The notes: generated by a model from the letters alone, not told the origin. Positions 34,923 through 44,405 are shown, numbered from the stretch's first letter. The stretch is DNA of 64,000 nucleotides from Streptomyces rapamycinicus NRRL 5491 (GCF_024298965.1 NZ_CP085193.1:4402001-4466000); one strand, 5' to 3'. Translations and numbers: made by a program.

Positions 34923-35486
34923 ATGTCCAACGCAACCCCCGGCACCGACCCGCTGGCCTCGAATCCACTGACCCGAGCCGTACTCGAAATCGACGACTAC
35001 GCCTCGGGGCTCGGCTGGGACCAGCCCGCCCGGCTCTTCGCCCTTGTCGACACCGCCCGGCTGCGCACCGAGGAGCCCGGCCTCGCCGCTCAGCTCGGCC
35101 TTGACGAGGGCGGCGAGGAGATCGCCTCCCTGACCCCCATCGAGCAGGACGAGCTGCCCTCCGGCGCCCCGCTGGACGAGTTCCTCGCCACCATCGCCTG
35201 GCCGGACGCGGTGACCGGCTGCGCCCTGACCGTGGAGCGGCAGATGCTGCCGCCGTCCGCCGAGAGCTCCGTGCCCGAGGGCCTGGACGAGGCGGCACTG
35301 GCCAAGTGGGTCGCCGACCACCCGGACCGCCAGGAGGTCCGGATGACCGTGGCCGTGCTGCGGGACGGCGCGCGCGAGTCGGCCCTGCGGCTGCGGGAGA
35401 AGGACTCCCCGACCGAGGTGCTCACCGGGGCCGGTCTGGTGCCGGGCCTGGCGGAAGCGCTCGCCGCCACCTTCGCCACCGACTGA
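34923..35486 (+). CDS. PPA1309-family protein
   Basis: 187 acidic residues opening with PLASNPLTRAVLEIDDYASGLGWDQPARLFALVDT, the recognisable family start, and containing LTPIEQDELP and IAWPDAVTGCAL. The family is actinobacterial, cytosolic and of unknown function, nearly always next to UPF0182 as here. It is divergent from it with a 134-base spacer. The stop is followed by two small hairpins formed by CCCCCGT/ACGGGGG. Confidence 0.88.
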   Translation: MSNATPGTDPLASNPLTRAVLEIDDYASGLGWDQPARLFALVDTARLRTEEPGLAAQLGLDEGGEEIASLTPIEQDELPSGAPLDEFLATIAWPDAVTGCALTVERQMLPPSAESSVPEGLDEAALAKWVADHPDRQEVRMTVAVLRDGARESALRLREKDSPTEVLTGAGLVPGLAEALAATFATD

Positions 35487-35536
35487 CCGCCGCGATCCGA
35501 CCCCCGTAACGGGGGTCCCCGCAACGGGGGCGCCGC

Positions 35537-36631
35537 TCAGCCCGTCGTGCACTTCGGCAGACCGGCGGTGTCCCCCTTACGGATCTTCCCGAGCGCCGTA
35601 AGGGCGTCGTCGATCGTATGCACCTTGACCAGCCGCAGCCCGCTCGGCACGTCCTTTGCGGCGGCCGCGCAGTTCTCCTTGGGCGTGAGGAAGTAGCGGG
35701 CGCCCGCCTCGCGCGCGCCGATCGTCTTCATCTCGATGCCGCCGATCGGGCCGACCGTGCCCTTGTCGTCGATCGTGCCGGTGCCCGCGATGAACTTCCC
35801 GCCGGTGAGATCGCCGGGCGAGAGCCGGTCCACGATCCCCAGCGCGAACATCAGACCGGCACTGGGCCCGCCCACGTCCGCCAGCTTGATGTCGATCCGG
35901 AACGGGAAGGTGTAGTCGACCCCGGCCTGGATGCCCACGATGGCGCGGGCCGGGCCCTTGTCCGCCTTCGTGGTGGTAATCGTGACGCGCTCCTCGCCGG
36001 TGGGCTGCTTGCCGCTCTTCTCCGCCGCCGCCACGTTCTTGGCCGGGACGACGGAGAAGACCACCTTCTGGCCCGGCTTGTGCTTGGTGACGAGCTTGGC
36101 CACGTCGTCGGGCTCGCGCACCGCCGTGCCGTCCACCGACTTGATCACGTCGCCCGCGTGCAGTTTGCCCTGGGCCGGGGCGCCCTTCTGGACGGCGCCG
36201 ACGATGACATGCGCGGTGACCGGCTTCTTCAGCGCCCGCAACGCCGCGACCTTGGCGGTCTCCTGGGACTGGGTGAACTCCTCGGCGTTCTGCTGGTCCA
36301 CCTGGTCCGGGGTCTTGTCGTCCGGGTAGAGGGTGCTGTGCGGCACGACCACGTCATCGTGCGCCAGCCAGCCGTAGACGGCCTCCACGAGGTTCATCCG
36401 GTACTCGGAACCGGTGACCCGGACCGTGGTCATGTTCAGGTGCCCACCGGTGGTCTCACAGCTCTTCCGGCCGGAAATCTGGAGCACGCACTCCCCGTTG
36501 TGCTCACCCAGGGTGTTGTACGTCGGCCCCGGGGACATCTCCGCGTACGGCACCGGGATCAGCACTCCGGCGCACAGCAGCGCGATCAGCATCAGAAGGG
36601 AGGCGAGCATCGTCGCAGTGCGGCGTGGCAT
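35537..36631 (-). CDS. PDZ-Lon membrane-anchored serine protease (YlbL type)
   Basis: 364 residues. One N-terminal membrane anchor (residues 7-26) is followed by a PDZ domain at about 130-200 (VGAVQKGAPAQGKLHAGDVIKSVDGTAV). A Lon-type protease domain follows with the Ser-Lys dyad S257 (GGPSAGL) and K302 (GGIEMKTIGA). It acts outside the membrane, in quality control or shedding of membrane proteins in relatives. A small membrane-protein gene lies upstream on the same strand. Length is standard. Confidence 0.92.
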   Translation of the reverse strand: MPRRTATMLASLLMLIALLCAGVLIPVPYAEMSPGPTYNTLGEHNGECVLQISGRKSCETTGGHLNMTTVRVTGSEYRMNLVEAVYGWLAHDDVVVPHSTLYPDDKTPDQVDQQNAEEFTQSQETAKVAALRALKKPVTAHVIVGAVQKGAPAQGKLHAGDVIKSVDGTAVREPDDVAKLVTKHKPGQKVVFSVVPAKNVAAAEKSGKQPTGEERVTITTTKADKGPARAIVGIQAGVDYTFPFRIDIKLADVGGPSAGLMFALGIVDRLSPGDLTGGKFIAGTGTIDDKGTVGPIGGIEMKTIGAREAGARYFLTPKENCAAAAKDVPSGLRLVKVHTIDDALTALGKIRKGDTAGLPKCTTG

Positions 36632-36711
36632 GGAACGACAGTACGGGACGCGTCCGTCAGTCCACCGTCGGGGCCGTCCGTACGAGGGGCGGCGCGGACG
36701 GGGCGGCGGCC

Positions 36712-36894
36712 TCAGGCCGCGGCGTCCGAATCGGAGGGCCGGCGCTCCATCGCTTCGCGGAAGCGGGCGTATCCGGCCAGCTCAGCTACATCCCCCCCGG
36801 ACTTCCGTTTACCGGCTCGGGCGGCTATGCCGGCGTATATCGCCGCGCCTATCGCCGCGAACAACGGAATCAGCAACCAGAGAAGCGCAGCCAC
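36712..36894 (-). CDS. Small membrane protein
   Basis: 60 residues from a GTG with GGGAGG five bases ahead. The first 25 residues form a membrane helix (LLWLLIPLFAAIGAAIYAGIAA), followed by a basic turn and a soluble tail AGYARFREAMERRPSDSDAAA. It is 80 bases upstream of the PDZ-Lon protease on the same strand, so a functional link, for instance as partner or substrate, is conceivable. No family name is known to me. Confidence 0.7.
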   Translation of the reverse strand: MAALLWLLIPLFAAIGAAIYAGIAARAGKRKSGGDVAELAGYARFREAMERRPSDSDAAA

Positions 36895-37108
36895 AGCAGC
36901 CTCCCGACCCCTTGAAAAATCGCGGTTCAGGACCGCGACTGACAGATGAGCAGATTAATCCTCTGCCAGGTCAACGCTTACGGCAGGGTGGGGGTTACGC
37001 AAGCGGAGTACACCCTTCCGTGCCCCCATGCGCATGCGCATTCCCCCTGCGCCCCGACCCACTCCTCCTACGCCCCGACCCGCCCTCCCGTCGCCCCCCA
37101 ACGAGGCG

Positions 37109-37576
37109 CTACGCGCCCACCCATTCCTCGGTGCCGTCCGCGAACGTCTGGTGCTTCCAGATCGGGACCTCGCTCTTCAGGTCGTCGATCAGCCTGCGGC
37201 AGGCCGCGAAGGCCTCCGCGCGGTGCGGGCAGGACACGGCCACCACCACGGCCAGATCGCCGATCACCAGATCGCCCACCCGGTGCACCGCGGCCAGCGC
37301 GCGCACCGGGAAGTCGGCCACGACCTTCTCGGCCACCCGGCGCAGCTCGGCCTCGGCGGTCGGGTGCGCGGAGTAGCCGAGGGCGCCGACCTCCGCGCCT
37401 CCGTCGTGGTTGCGCACGGTGCCCACGAACAGCGCCGTGCCGCCCGCCGCGGCATCGCCCACCGCCCCGAACACCTCGTCCACGGACAGGGGAGTGTCAC
37501 GGACGGCGAGCAGCCGGATGGGGTGGGCGGCCGCGAGCTCGCCGGGGTGTTCGTACGAATGTGCCATGTCGTCCAT
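37109..37576 (-). CDS. moaE: Molybdopterin synthase large subunit
   Basis: 155 residues. Family landmarks are FVGTVRNHDGGAEVGALGYSAHPTAE, HRVGDLVIGDLAVVVAVSCPHRAEAFAACRRLIDDLK and the catalytic lysines in DLKSEVPIWKHQTF. With MoaD it inserts the dithiolene sulfurs into precursor Z to make molybdopterin. No moaD is adjacent. Two starts, ATG 37576 and ATG 37567, are possible; neither has a strong ribosome site. Confidence 0.93.
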   Translation of the reverse strand: MDDMAHSYEHPGELAAAHPIRLLAVRDTPLSVDEVFGAVGDAAAGGTALFVGTVRNHDGGAEVGALGYSAHPTAEAELRRVAEKVVADFPVRALAAVHRVGDLVIGDLAVVVAVSCPHRAEAFAACRRLIDDLKSEVPIWKHQTFADGTEEWVGA

Positions 37577-37660
37577 CGTGCCGTACCGTCCCGCCCTCGG
37601 GGAATCAATGGAGCCACTGGACTACCGGATCCCGGAAATCACCTTCCGGATCCAGCCGTC

Positions 37661-38770
37661 TCAAGCCCGGCGGCGCGCCTTACGGGCGCGGCGCACGATC
37701 GCCGCGGTGCCCACCAGGGCCACGGTCGCGCCCGCGGCGCCGAGCGTCGTGGCGTCCTTACGGCCGAGACGCCGCCCGGCGACCGTATGGCGGCCGGCAA
37801 CCTCCTCCAGCAGCTCCGCCAGGACCTCCTCGTTGGTCCAGCGCGGCCGCCAGCCCGCCGCGTGCAGCCTGCTGCCGCTGACCGCCCAGGGGTGCATCGT
37901 GTACGCGAGATCGCCCGCCGGGGACGGCGTCAGACCGAGCCGGTGCAGCCGGGAGGCGGCGCCCAGGGCGACCGCCGAGGGCAGCTCCATGCGCCGGATT
38001 CCGGACAGCTCCTCGACCTCCTCCTGCTCCAGCCAGCCCTCGCACCCGACCGCCAGCTCGCCTTCGACCTTCTCCAGGGCGGCGTACTCCAGCGCGCCGA
38101 CCAGGTCGTCCATATGGCAGAACTGCCAGGTGGGGCGGGATCCGGCGACGACCAGCAGCCTCGGTGACTCGAAGTAGCGGGTGAGCGCGGTGTCCGTGCC
38201 GCCGACCAGGAGCGCCGGGCGCACCACGGTCACATTCAGCCCCGGATGCGCCCGGGGCGCGCGCTCCCCCAGCCGCTCGATCTCCAGCAGGTCGCCCACG
38301 CCGGTGGCCTCGGCGGTCGCCCGCAGCTCCGCGTCCTCGGCCAGCGGCACGGCGTTGTCGGGGAGCGCTCCGTAGACCATCGCGGACGTGCACAGCACCA
38401 CCCGGCGCACCCCGGCCGCGGCGGCGGCCGTCAGGACCGTCTGGGTGCCGCGCACGTTGTAGGCGGTGCGGGCGGCGGGGTCCGTGCCCAGATCCAGGTC
38501 GACGGCGAGGTGGACCACCACGTCGGCGCCGCGCAGCTTCTCGGCGATGGCCGGATCGCGGACGTCCAGCACATGCCACTGCGCCTCGGTCACCTCACCG
38601 CGGCGCTCGTCGATGGCCAGGACCTGCTTGACCTCTTCGGACTCCGCGAGCCGCTGCGTGAGCAGGGCACCTGGGCCCGAGGCGGCACCGGTCACCACCA
38701 CGACGGGTCGTCGTGCGGTACGAGCCGTATCGTTTCGCGCAGCGCGAACTTCTCGGTCTGGGGAACTCAC
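37661..38770 (-). CDS. NAD-dependent epimerase/dehydratase family protein with C-terminal membrane segment
   Basis: 369 residues from GTG 38770, which has GGAG at proper spacing. An extended SDR fold: TGAASGPGALLTQRL (nucleotide site), DVRDP, HLAVDLDLG, and a TSAMVYG block where the active Tyr lies in the M-V-Y-G position; the usual YxxxK is not clearly kept. The last 35 residues hold a hydrophobic stretch followed by RRARKARRRA, probably a membrane anchor. The substrate is unknown. It is divergent from the DUF2342 gene. Confidence 0.82.
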   Translation of the reverse strand: MSSPDREVRAARNDTARTARRPVVVVTGAASGPGALLTQRLAESEEVKQVLAIDERRGEVTEAQWHVLDVRDPAIAEKLRGADVVVHLAVDLDLGTDPAARTAYNVRGTQTVLTAAAAAGVRRVVLCTSAMVYGALPDNAVPLAEDAELRATAEATGVGDLLEIERLGERAPRAHPGLNVTVVRPALLVGGTDTALTRYFESPRLLVVAGSRPTWQFCHMDDLVGALEYAALEKVEGELAVGCEGWLEQEEVEELSGIRRMELPSAVALGAASRLHRLGLTPSPAGDLAYTMHPWAVSGSRLHAAGWRPRWTNEEVLAELLEEVAGRHTVAGRRLGRKDATTLGAAGATVALVGTAAIVRRARKARRRA

Positions 38771-38961
38771 CGGGCGTCTCCAGCGGTTGTCTTCAGTACG
38801 CAGCGCATGCACGCATACGTACCAGGTGACGTCCATCCTGCCGCAGGGCGGCGATCAGCGAAGCACCGAGCCCGGAAACCGGCGAGGTGTCTAGGCTGGG
38901 TGGTGATGTCGGGCATCCGCCACCGGCCCGGGGCCGGTGGCCCAACGAGCCGAGGAAACCC

Positions 38962-40431
38962 GTGAGTGACTCCCCATTCGGATTCGGCCTTCCGCCGGAG
39001 GAGCCGGAGGACGGCGACGACGGCAAGAAGAAGGGCGGCCAGGGCGGCGAGCAGGGCCCCGCGAATCCCTTCGGGTTCGGCGGCGGACCCGGCGGAGCGG
39101 GCGGCGCGGAGAATCCGTTCGCCGCGATGTTCGGTTCGCTGAACCCGGGCGACCTGGGCGCGGCCTTCCAGCAGCTCGGGCAGATGCTCTCGTACGAGGG
39201 CGGCCCGGTGAACTGGGACATGGCCAAGGACATCGCCCGCCAGACCGTCGCGCGCGGCACCGCCGACGGCAGCAAGGACGAGAGCGTCGGCCCCGCCGAC
39301 CGCGCCGCGGTCCAGGAGGCGGTGCGGCTCGCGGACCTGTGGCTGGACGGCGTCACCTCGCTGCCCTCGGGCTCGGGGACCGCGGTCGCCTGGAGCCGCG
39401 CCGAATGGGTCGAGGCGACCCTGCCGGTGTGGAAGGACTTGGTGGACCCGGTCGCCGAGCGCGTCGGCGCCGCCATGGGCGATGTGCTGCCCGAGGAGAT
39501 GCAGGCCATGGCCGGCCCGCTGCTCGGGATGATGCGCTCGATGGGCGGCGCCATGTTCGGCACCCAGATCGGGCAGGCGCTGGGCGTGCTGGCCGGCGAG
39601 GTGGTCGGCTCGACCGACATCGGGCTGCCGCTGGGCCCGGCCGGCAAGGCCGCCCTGCTGCCGGTCAACATCGCGGCGCTCGGCTCCGGCCTCGGCGTGC
39701 CCAAGGAGGAGGTCCGGCTGTACCTGGCGCTGCGCGAGGCCGCCCACCAGCGGCTGTTCGCCCATGTGCCGTGGCTGCGCTCGCACCTCTTCGGCGCGGT
39801 CGAGGGGTACGCCCGCGGCATCAAGGTCGACACCGCCAAGCTGGAGGACGCGGTCGGCCAGCTCGACCCGACCCACCCCGAGCAGCTGCAGGAAGCGCTC
39901 CAGCAGGGCATGTTCCAGCCCGAGGACACCCCCGAGCAGAAGGCCGCGCTGGCGCGTCTGGAGACCGCTCTGGCGCTGGTGGAGGGCTGGGTGGACGCGG
40001 TGGTGCACGCCGCCGCCAAGCCGCATCTGCCGTCCGCCGACGCGCTGCGCGAGACGCTGCGGCGGCGCCGGGCGAGCGGCGGCCCCGCCGAGCAGACCTT
40101 CGCCACGCTGATCGGCCTGGAGCTGCGGCCGCGCCGGCTGCGGGACGCCTCCCGGCTGTGGGCCTCCCTCACCGACGCCCGCGGCCTGGAGGGGCGCGAC
40201 GGTCTTTGGGCGCACCCGGACATGCTGCCGACGGCACAGGACCTCGACGACCCGGACGGCTTCGTCCACGGCGAGCAGCTGGACTTCTCCGAGCTGGACA
40301 AGATGCTCGGCGAGGCGGCGAGCGGCGATGACGACCGTAAGGGCGGCTCCGACGGTCCCGACCTCCGTAAGGGCCGCGAGAGCGGCGAGGACGACCGCGA
40401 GGGCGGCGACCGGGGCGACGGCGAGAAGTGA
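38962..40431 (+). CDS. DUF2342 (zincin-like) protein
   Basis: 489 residues from GTG 38962 after GAGGAA. A Gly/Pro-rich head containing NPFGFGGGPGG is followed by the helical DUF2342 core with QIGQALGVLAGEVVGSTDIGLPLGP and YLALREAAHQRLFAHVPWLRSHL. The family is annotated as zinc-dependent metalloprotease, but the segment shows E-x-x-H rather than HExxH. The tail is very acidic with repeated DDRKGG/DDREGG. The stop overlaps the Nudix start (GTGA), so both are co-translated. Role unknown. Confidence 0.85.
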   Translation: MSDSPFGFGLPPEEPEDGDDGKKKGGQGGEQGPANPFGFGGGPGGAGGAENPFAAMFGSLNPGDLGAAFQQLGQMLSYEGGPVNWDMAKDIARQTVARGTADGSKDESVGPADRAAVQEAVRLADLWLDGVTSLPSGSGTAVAWSRAEWVEATLPVWKDLVDPVAERVGAAMGDVLPEEMQAMAGPLLGMMRSMGGAMFGTQIGQALGVLAGEVVGSTDIGLPLGPAGKAALLPVNIAALGSGLGVPKEEVRLYLALREAAHQRLFAHVPWLRSHLFGAVEGYARGIKVDTAKLEDAVGQLDPTHPEQLQEALQQGMFQPEDTPEQKAALARLETALALVEGWVDAVVHAAAKPHLPSADALRETLRRRRASGGPAEQTFATLIGLELRPRRLRDASRLWASLTDARGLEGRDGLWAHPDMLPTAQDLDDPDGFVHGEQLDFSELDKMLGEAASGDDDRKGGSDGPDLRKGRESGEDDREGGDRGDGEK

Positions 40432-40955
40432 GTCTGCACCAGGACGCGGCGCGGGTGCTCACCGAGTGGCCCGCGCCCGATGCCGCCCAGGAGCGGCTGC
40501 GGCGGCTGTACGGCGACCATCTGGCCGCGTATCCGGACGGCATGTGGAAGGCGTGCGGGGACGGGCACATCACGGCGAGCGCGCTGGTGATCGACCCGGA
40601 CCGGGACCAGGTGCTGCTCACCCTGCACCGGAAGCTGCGGATGTGGCTCCAGATGGGCGGCCACTGTGAGCCGGACGACACCACGCTCGCGGGCGCGGCG
40701 CTGCGCGAGGCCACCGAGGAGTCCGGGATCGCGGGGCTGACGCTGCTGCCGGGCGGCCCGGTGCGGCTCGACCGGCACCAGACCCCCTGCGCCTGGCACC
40801 TGGACGTCCAGTACGCGGCGGTGGCGCCCCGGGGCGCGGTGGCGGCGATCAGCGACGAGTCGCTGGATCTGCGCTGGTTCGGCTACGACGAGGTGGCGGA
40901 CGTGGCCGACGAGTCGGTGCGCCACCTGGTGACGCGCACCCGCGTACTGCTCTGA
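40428..40955 (+). CDS. Nudix hydrolase
   Basis: 175 residues. The Nudix box is GGHCEPDDTTLAGAALREATEESGI around residues 77-101, with all catalytic glutamates. The GGH-C-E start is typical of the subgroup in which the box begins GGHxE. It would cleave a nucleoside-diphosphate-linked compound; the substrate is not predictable. Translationally coupled to the DUF2342 gene by a 4-base GTGA overlap. It is followed by a strong hairpin shared with the convergent AIM24 operon. Confidence 0.88.
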   Translation: MSLHQDAARVLTEWPAPDAAQERLRRLYGDHLAAYPDGMWKACGDGHITASALVIDPDRDQVLLTLHRKLRMWLQMGGHCEPDDTTLAGAALREATEESGIAGLTLLPGGPVRLDRHQTPCAWHLDVQYAAVAPRGAVAAISDESLDLRWFGYDEVADVADESVRHLVTRTRVLL

Positions 40956-40976
40956 GGAGGAATGCGAGCATGCGGA

Positions 40977-41007
40977 GCGGCCGCGGACCCGAGGGGTCCG
41001 CGGCCGC
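40977..41007. terminator. Terminator between Nudix gene and AIM24 operon
   Basis: A 14-bp stem GCGGCCGCGGACCC with its complement and a 3-base loop, extended outward by GAGCA/TGCTC with an internal loop. It ends both convergent units. Confidence 0.85.
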
Positions 41008-41032
41008 CGTGCTCCATCAGCGGTGACCTCGG

Positions 41033-41791
41033 TCAGTTGCTGAAGATGTTGCCCTGGTTCTGACCGCGGGCGCCCTGCTGGCCCATGCCGAACTGCGCGG
41101 CCATACCGCCCCCGACCACCGCGTTCTGCGGCGGGAGCAGCTCGCTGGGCTGCACCAGGGCGTAGCCCTGGCCGAGGAAGCTGAGTTCCCAGCCCTCGCC
41201 GGTGTTGCCGCGCCGCCGCCAGACGCCCGAGGAGTGCGTCTGCGCCTGCATCTGGACCCGCAGCGAGCTGGACCAGGCGACGATGGCGTCCGCGTCGGCG
41301 TTGACGTACTTGTCCGGGGTGACCTGGAGCAGCAGCGGCTGCCCCGAGGTCATCAGCGCCACCTTGCCCTGGCCGGAGATGTTGAGGTTGTACTTGCCGG
41401 ACCCGGAGATCCCGAACTGGCTGTCCACCGCGATCGACTCCCAGTGCAGCGTGGAGTCGATCGCGAGCACATAGGAGCTGTCGACGGTCAGCCCGTCGTG
41501 GTCCACGTCCATCACATGGATGTGCTGGGCGAGGTTGGCGAGGTAGACCGTGCCCTGCCCGGAGCAGCGCATCAGGTCCAGGCCCTCACCGGTGCGGGCC
41601 CGGGCCCTGTGCTGCCCGGGCGTCCGGTACTCGCCGTCGAACTCGATGAGCCCCTGATAGGCGACCATGCTGCCCTTACGGGCGAGCACATCCTCATGGC
41701 CGGTCAGGGCGACCCGCAGCAGATGCGGGTTCTGGAGCGCGTAGCGGTCCTGTGTCTGGGCCTCGGTGAAGGCGAAAAGCGGGCTCTGCAT
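41033..41791 (-). CDS. AIM24-family protein (third gene of the TerD/AIM24 operon)
   Basis: 252 residues from ATG 41791 after GGGGAGGG. The AIM24 beta-sandwich is seen in ENPHLLRVALTGHEDVLARKGSMVAYQG-like, MRCSGQGTVYLANLAQHIHVMDVD, SYVLAIDSTLHW and IVAWSSSLRVQMQ. A Gly/Gln-rich C-terminus (MGQQGARGQNQGN) follows. In fungi AIM24 is a mitochondrial inner-membrane protein; bacterial members are uncharacterised. It lies 16 bases after the second AIM24 gene. It shares about a third of its residues by eye with the other two. Confidence 0.88.
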   Translation of the reverse strand: MQSPLFAFTEAQTQDRYALQNPHLLRVALTGHEDVLARKGSMVAYQGLIEFDGEYRTPGQHRARARTGEGLDLMRCSGQGTVYLANLAQHIHVMDVDHDGLTVDSSYVLAIDSTLHWESIAVDSQFGISGSGKYNLNISGQGKVALMTSGQPLLLQVTPDKYVNADADAIVAWSSSLRVQMQAQTHSSGVWRRRGNTGEGWELSFLGQGYALVQPSELLPPQNAVVGGGMAAQFGMGQQGARGQNQGNIFSN

Positions 41792-41807
41792 CTGGTGTCC
41801 CTCCCCC

Positions 41808-42491
41808 TCAGCCCCGGGCCCGGAGCCGGTCGGTGCTGTCCTCACTGGGCTGTACGACGACGAAGCCCTGCCCGGAGAAGCCGAGCTGATACGCCTCGCC
41901 GCTGCCCCGGCCGATCAGGGACGACGCCTTGAAGCTGCGCTTGCCCTTCACCTTGAGCCCCGAGGACCAGGCCACGAGCGCGTCCGGGTCCACATAGGTC
42001 TCGTCCTCGCCGCGGCCGCAGTCGACCACGATGGGGGTCCCGCGGGAGGTCAAGGCGACCCAGCCGGTGCCGGAGACGCCCACGTTGAACAGGCCCTGCC
42101 CGGCGAACTTGGCGATGCCCTTGACCCGTTCGACGCCCCACTGGAGGTGAGCGTCGAAGGCGAGGAGGTTGGTGCCGTTGACCGAGAGCGCGTCGCCGTT
42201 GAGGTTGATGCAGACGACGTTGGCCCCGTAGTCGGCGAGGTAGAGCAGCCCGTCGCCGCTGCACCGCATCAGCGGGGCGCCCTCGCCGGTCAGCCACTGG
42301 GAGGCCATCTGCCGTACCGCGGGCGGGTTGGGCTCGTACTGGACGAAGCCCTCGTACGCCACCATCGAGCCGGTGCGGGCGAAGAGGTCCTGGCCACTCT
42401 GCATGGCGACCTTGAGCATGCTGGCGCCGTGGTTCTCCATCCGGGCGGCGACCGGGGCGGGTGCGAAGCCCGAGATCATTTGCTGGTCCAT
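41808..42491 (-). CDS. AIM24-family protein (second gene of the operon)
   Basis: 227 residues from ATG 42491 after GAGGGAG. The family core is NHGASMLKVAMQSGQDLFARTGSMVAYEG, LMRCSGDGLLYLADYGANVVCINLNGDALSVNGTNLLAFD and LVAWSSGLKVKGKRSF. It lacks the Gly/Gln tail of its paralogue. It lies 11 bases after the TerD-AIM24 gene and 16 bases before the third, so all three are one transcript. Function unknown. Confidence 0.88.
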   Translation of the reverse strand: MDQQMISGFAPAPVAARMENHGASMLKVAMQSGQDLFARTGSMVAYEGFVQYEPNPPAVRQMASQWLTGEGAPLMRCSGDGLLYLADYGANVVCINLNGDALSVNGTNLLAFDAHLQWGVERVKGIAKFAGQGLFNVGVSGTGWVALTSRGTPIVVDCGRGEDETYVDPDALVAWSSGLKVKGKRSFKASSLIGRGSGEAYQLGFSGQGFVVVQPSEDSTDRLRARG

Positions 42492-42502
42492 ATCGGGCTC
42501 CC

Positions 42503-44248
42503 TCAGACCTCGTAGGGCTGGACGACGATGAAGTTGCCGGGCGCACCGCGGAACTGGAGGTTCACGGTCTCCCCGCTGTGGCCTGGGTAGGCGCTGCGGC
42601 GGAGCCGCACCTGGCTGGAGATGATCACCTGGGCTCCGGCGGACCACGCCACGATGGCGTTGCTGTCGGCGAAGGTGGTCGGGGTGACGGGGAGGACGAC
42701 CGGCGTGCCCTCGGTCTTCACCACGACGGTCCCGGTGCCCTGGAACTGCATGGTGAACAGCGCGCCGCCGGGGATGCCGTGGCCCTCGATCCGGCGCACC
42801 TCGTGGTGCAGCGACTCGTCGAAGGCGAGCACGTTCTCGGCGGAGACACAGATGGCGTCGCCCTGGAGCTCGATCGGGTGGAGCTCGGCGGCGTTCTCGG
42901 CGAGGAAGACCTGGCCCTGGCCGGTGCAGCGCATCAGCTGCATCTCCTGGCCGGTCGCGTTGCCGACGATCCGGCCGCGGAAGCCGGCGCCCTTGTAGCT
43001 GAAGTCGACCTTGCCCTGGTAGAGCACCATCGTGCCCTGGCGGGCGAGCACGGGCTGGCCGCCGACGCCGAGGTCGACCCGCATCAGCCGGGGGTTCTGC
43101 GGTGTCCAGCGCTGGCCGGTGGGCGCCTCGCGGTACTTGGCGAGCGCGGCCTGGAGCCCGGGGGCGCCACCGCCCTGAGGGACGCCGCCCTGAGGGACGC
43201 CGCCCATGGGCTGCGGCTGACCGTAAGGAGCGGACTGGCCCGGCTGACCGGGCTGACCCGGGTAGGGCTGGGCGGGCGGCTGGCCGTACGGCGCGGGGGC
43301 GGGCGGGGCCTGGCCCGGCTGCTGGCCGAACGGGGGCTGCTGACCCGGGTACTGGCCCGGCGGTGGTGGCGGTGCCTGACCCGGGGGCGGCACCTGGCCG
43401 GGCGGCGGCACCTGGCCGGGCGGCGCGATGGGTGCGGCGATGGTGGGGGCGGCGTGCATCTGCGGGGTGCCGGGGGCGGGCGGCTGAACGCCCTGCGGAG
43501 CAGTGCCCTGGGGCGTTCCCTGTGGCTGCGTGCCTTGAGGCGGCGTGCCCTGGGGAGCGCCGAAGGCGGGGGCGGGCTGCGGTGCGGGCGGGGCGGGGGC
43601 CGGAGGGGCCGACGGGGCAGGGGCCCCGGCCGGGGGTGCGAAGCCCGGTGCGGGGGCGGCCTGGCCGGGCGGCGCGAAGCCGGGCGTGGCGCCCTGGGCG
43701 GGCGCGGGGGCGGGCTCCTCCTCGGCCACCTCACCGCCGAAGTTCTTGAGCAGCGCGTCCAGTCCCCCGTCGAAGCCCTGCCCGACGGCGGCGAACCGCC
43801 AGACGTCCTTGAGGTAGAAGTCGCCCAGCATCACCGCGCGTTCGGTGCTGAACTCCGAACCGGTGAAGGAGTACCGGGCCACCTCCTCGCCGCCCGCGAC
43901 GATCCGCAGGTAGCCGGGGCCGACCTGCGACATCTGCCCGGCGCCGTCGATGGTCGCGGTGAAGGAGAGCTTCTGGATGGCGGGCGGCACGCTGTCGAGC
44001 GTGACGCGGAACGAATCCGTGTCCCCGGCCTGCGGCCCGAGCTGCTGTATCGCTTCTTCAGGGGACTTCGGCTGGTTGAAGAAGATGAAGTAGCGGTCGT
44101 CCGACAGCCGCTCGTTCGCGTCGAGACCGAAGCAGCTGATGTCGAAGGTCAGACCGGGTCCGGCGATCTGCACCCCGACGTACAGATCCCTCCCGGCCGT
44201 CAGATCACTGATCCTGGCCTTGTGGCCGCGCTGGAATTCCCTGGCCAT
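42503..44248 (-). CDS. TerD-domain protein fused to AIM24 domain
   Basis: 581 residues. Residues about 1-180 are a TerD domain (VGVQIAGPGLTFDISCFGLDANERLSDDRYFIFFNQPKSPEEAI and RAVMLGDFYLKDVWRFAAVGQGF), with acidic residues at the places that bind Ca2+ in TerD. A disordered linker of about 190 residues rich in Pro, Gly and Gln (many PPGQ and QGTPQG units) follows. The C-terminal 210 residues are an AIM24 domain (LVRVDLG-like to VVQPYEV). TerD proteins are tied to tellurite and membrane stress and work in Ca-dependent complexes. It heads the three-gene AIM24 set and lies 157 bases after the peptidase gene. Confidence 0.9.
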   Translation of the reverse strand: MAREFQRGHKARISDLTAGRDLYVGVQIAGPGLTFDISCFGLDANERLSDDRYFIFFNQPKSPEEAIQQLGPQAGDTDSFRVTLDSVPPAIQKLSFTATIDGAGQMSQVGPGYLRIVAGGEEVARYSFTGSEFSTERAVMLGDFYLKDVWRFAAVGQGFDGGLDALLKNFGGEVAEEEPAPAPAQGATPGFAPPGQAAPAPGFAPPAGAPAPSAPPAPAPPAPQPAPAFGAPQGTPPQGTQPQGTPQGTAPQGVQPPAPGTPQMHAAPTIAAPIAPPGQVPPPGQVPPPGQAPPPPPGQYPGQQPPFGQQPGQAPPAPAPYGQPPAQPYPGQPGQPGQSAPYGQPQPMGGVPQGGVPQGGGAPGLQAALAKYREAPTGQRWTPQNPRLMRVDLGVGGQPVLARQGTMVLYQGKVDFSYKGAGFRGRIVGNATGQEMQLMRCTGQGQVFLAENAAELHPIELQGDAICVSAENVLAFDESLHHEVRRIEGHGIPGGALFTMQFQGTGTVVVKTEGTPVVLPVTPTTFADSNAIVAWSAGAQVIISSQVRLRRSAYPGHSGETVNLQFRGAPGNFIVVQPYEV

Positions 44249-44405
44249 ACGTTAGGACCGTCCCCCATCGCCGTACCGGTGTGTGCGTTGCGCGCCAGGC
44301 TAGCCGCTGCCGCCGACTATGAGCGACGCCGGGAACGAGGATGTGGTTCCCGCACGGCCCGGGGGCTCCCGGGGGCCGATCCCTCACCGCCCGGGCGCGG
44401 TCGCC

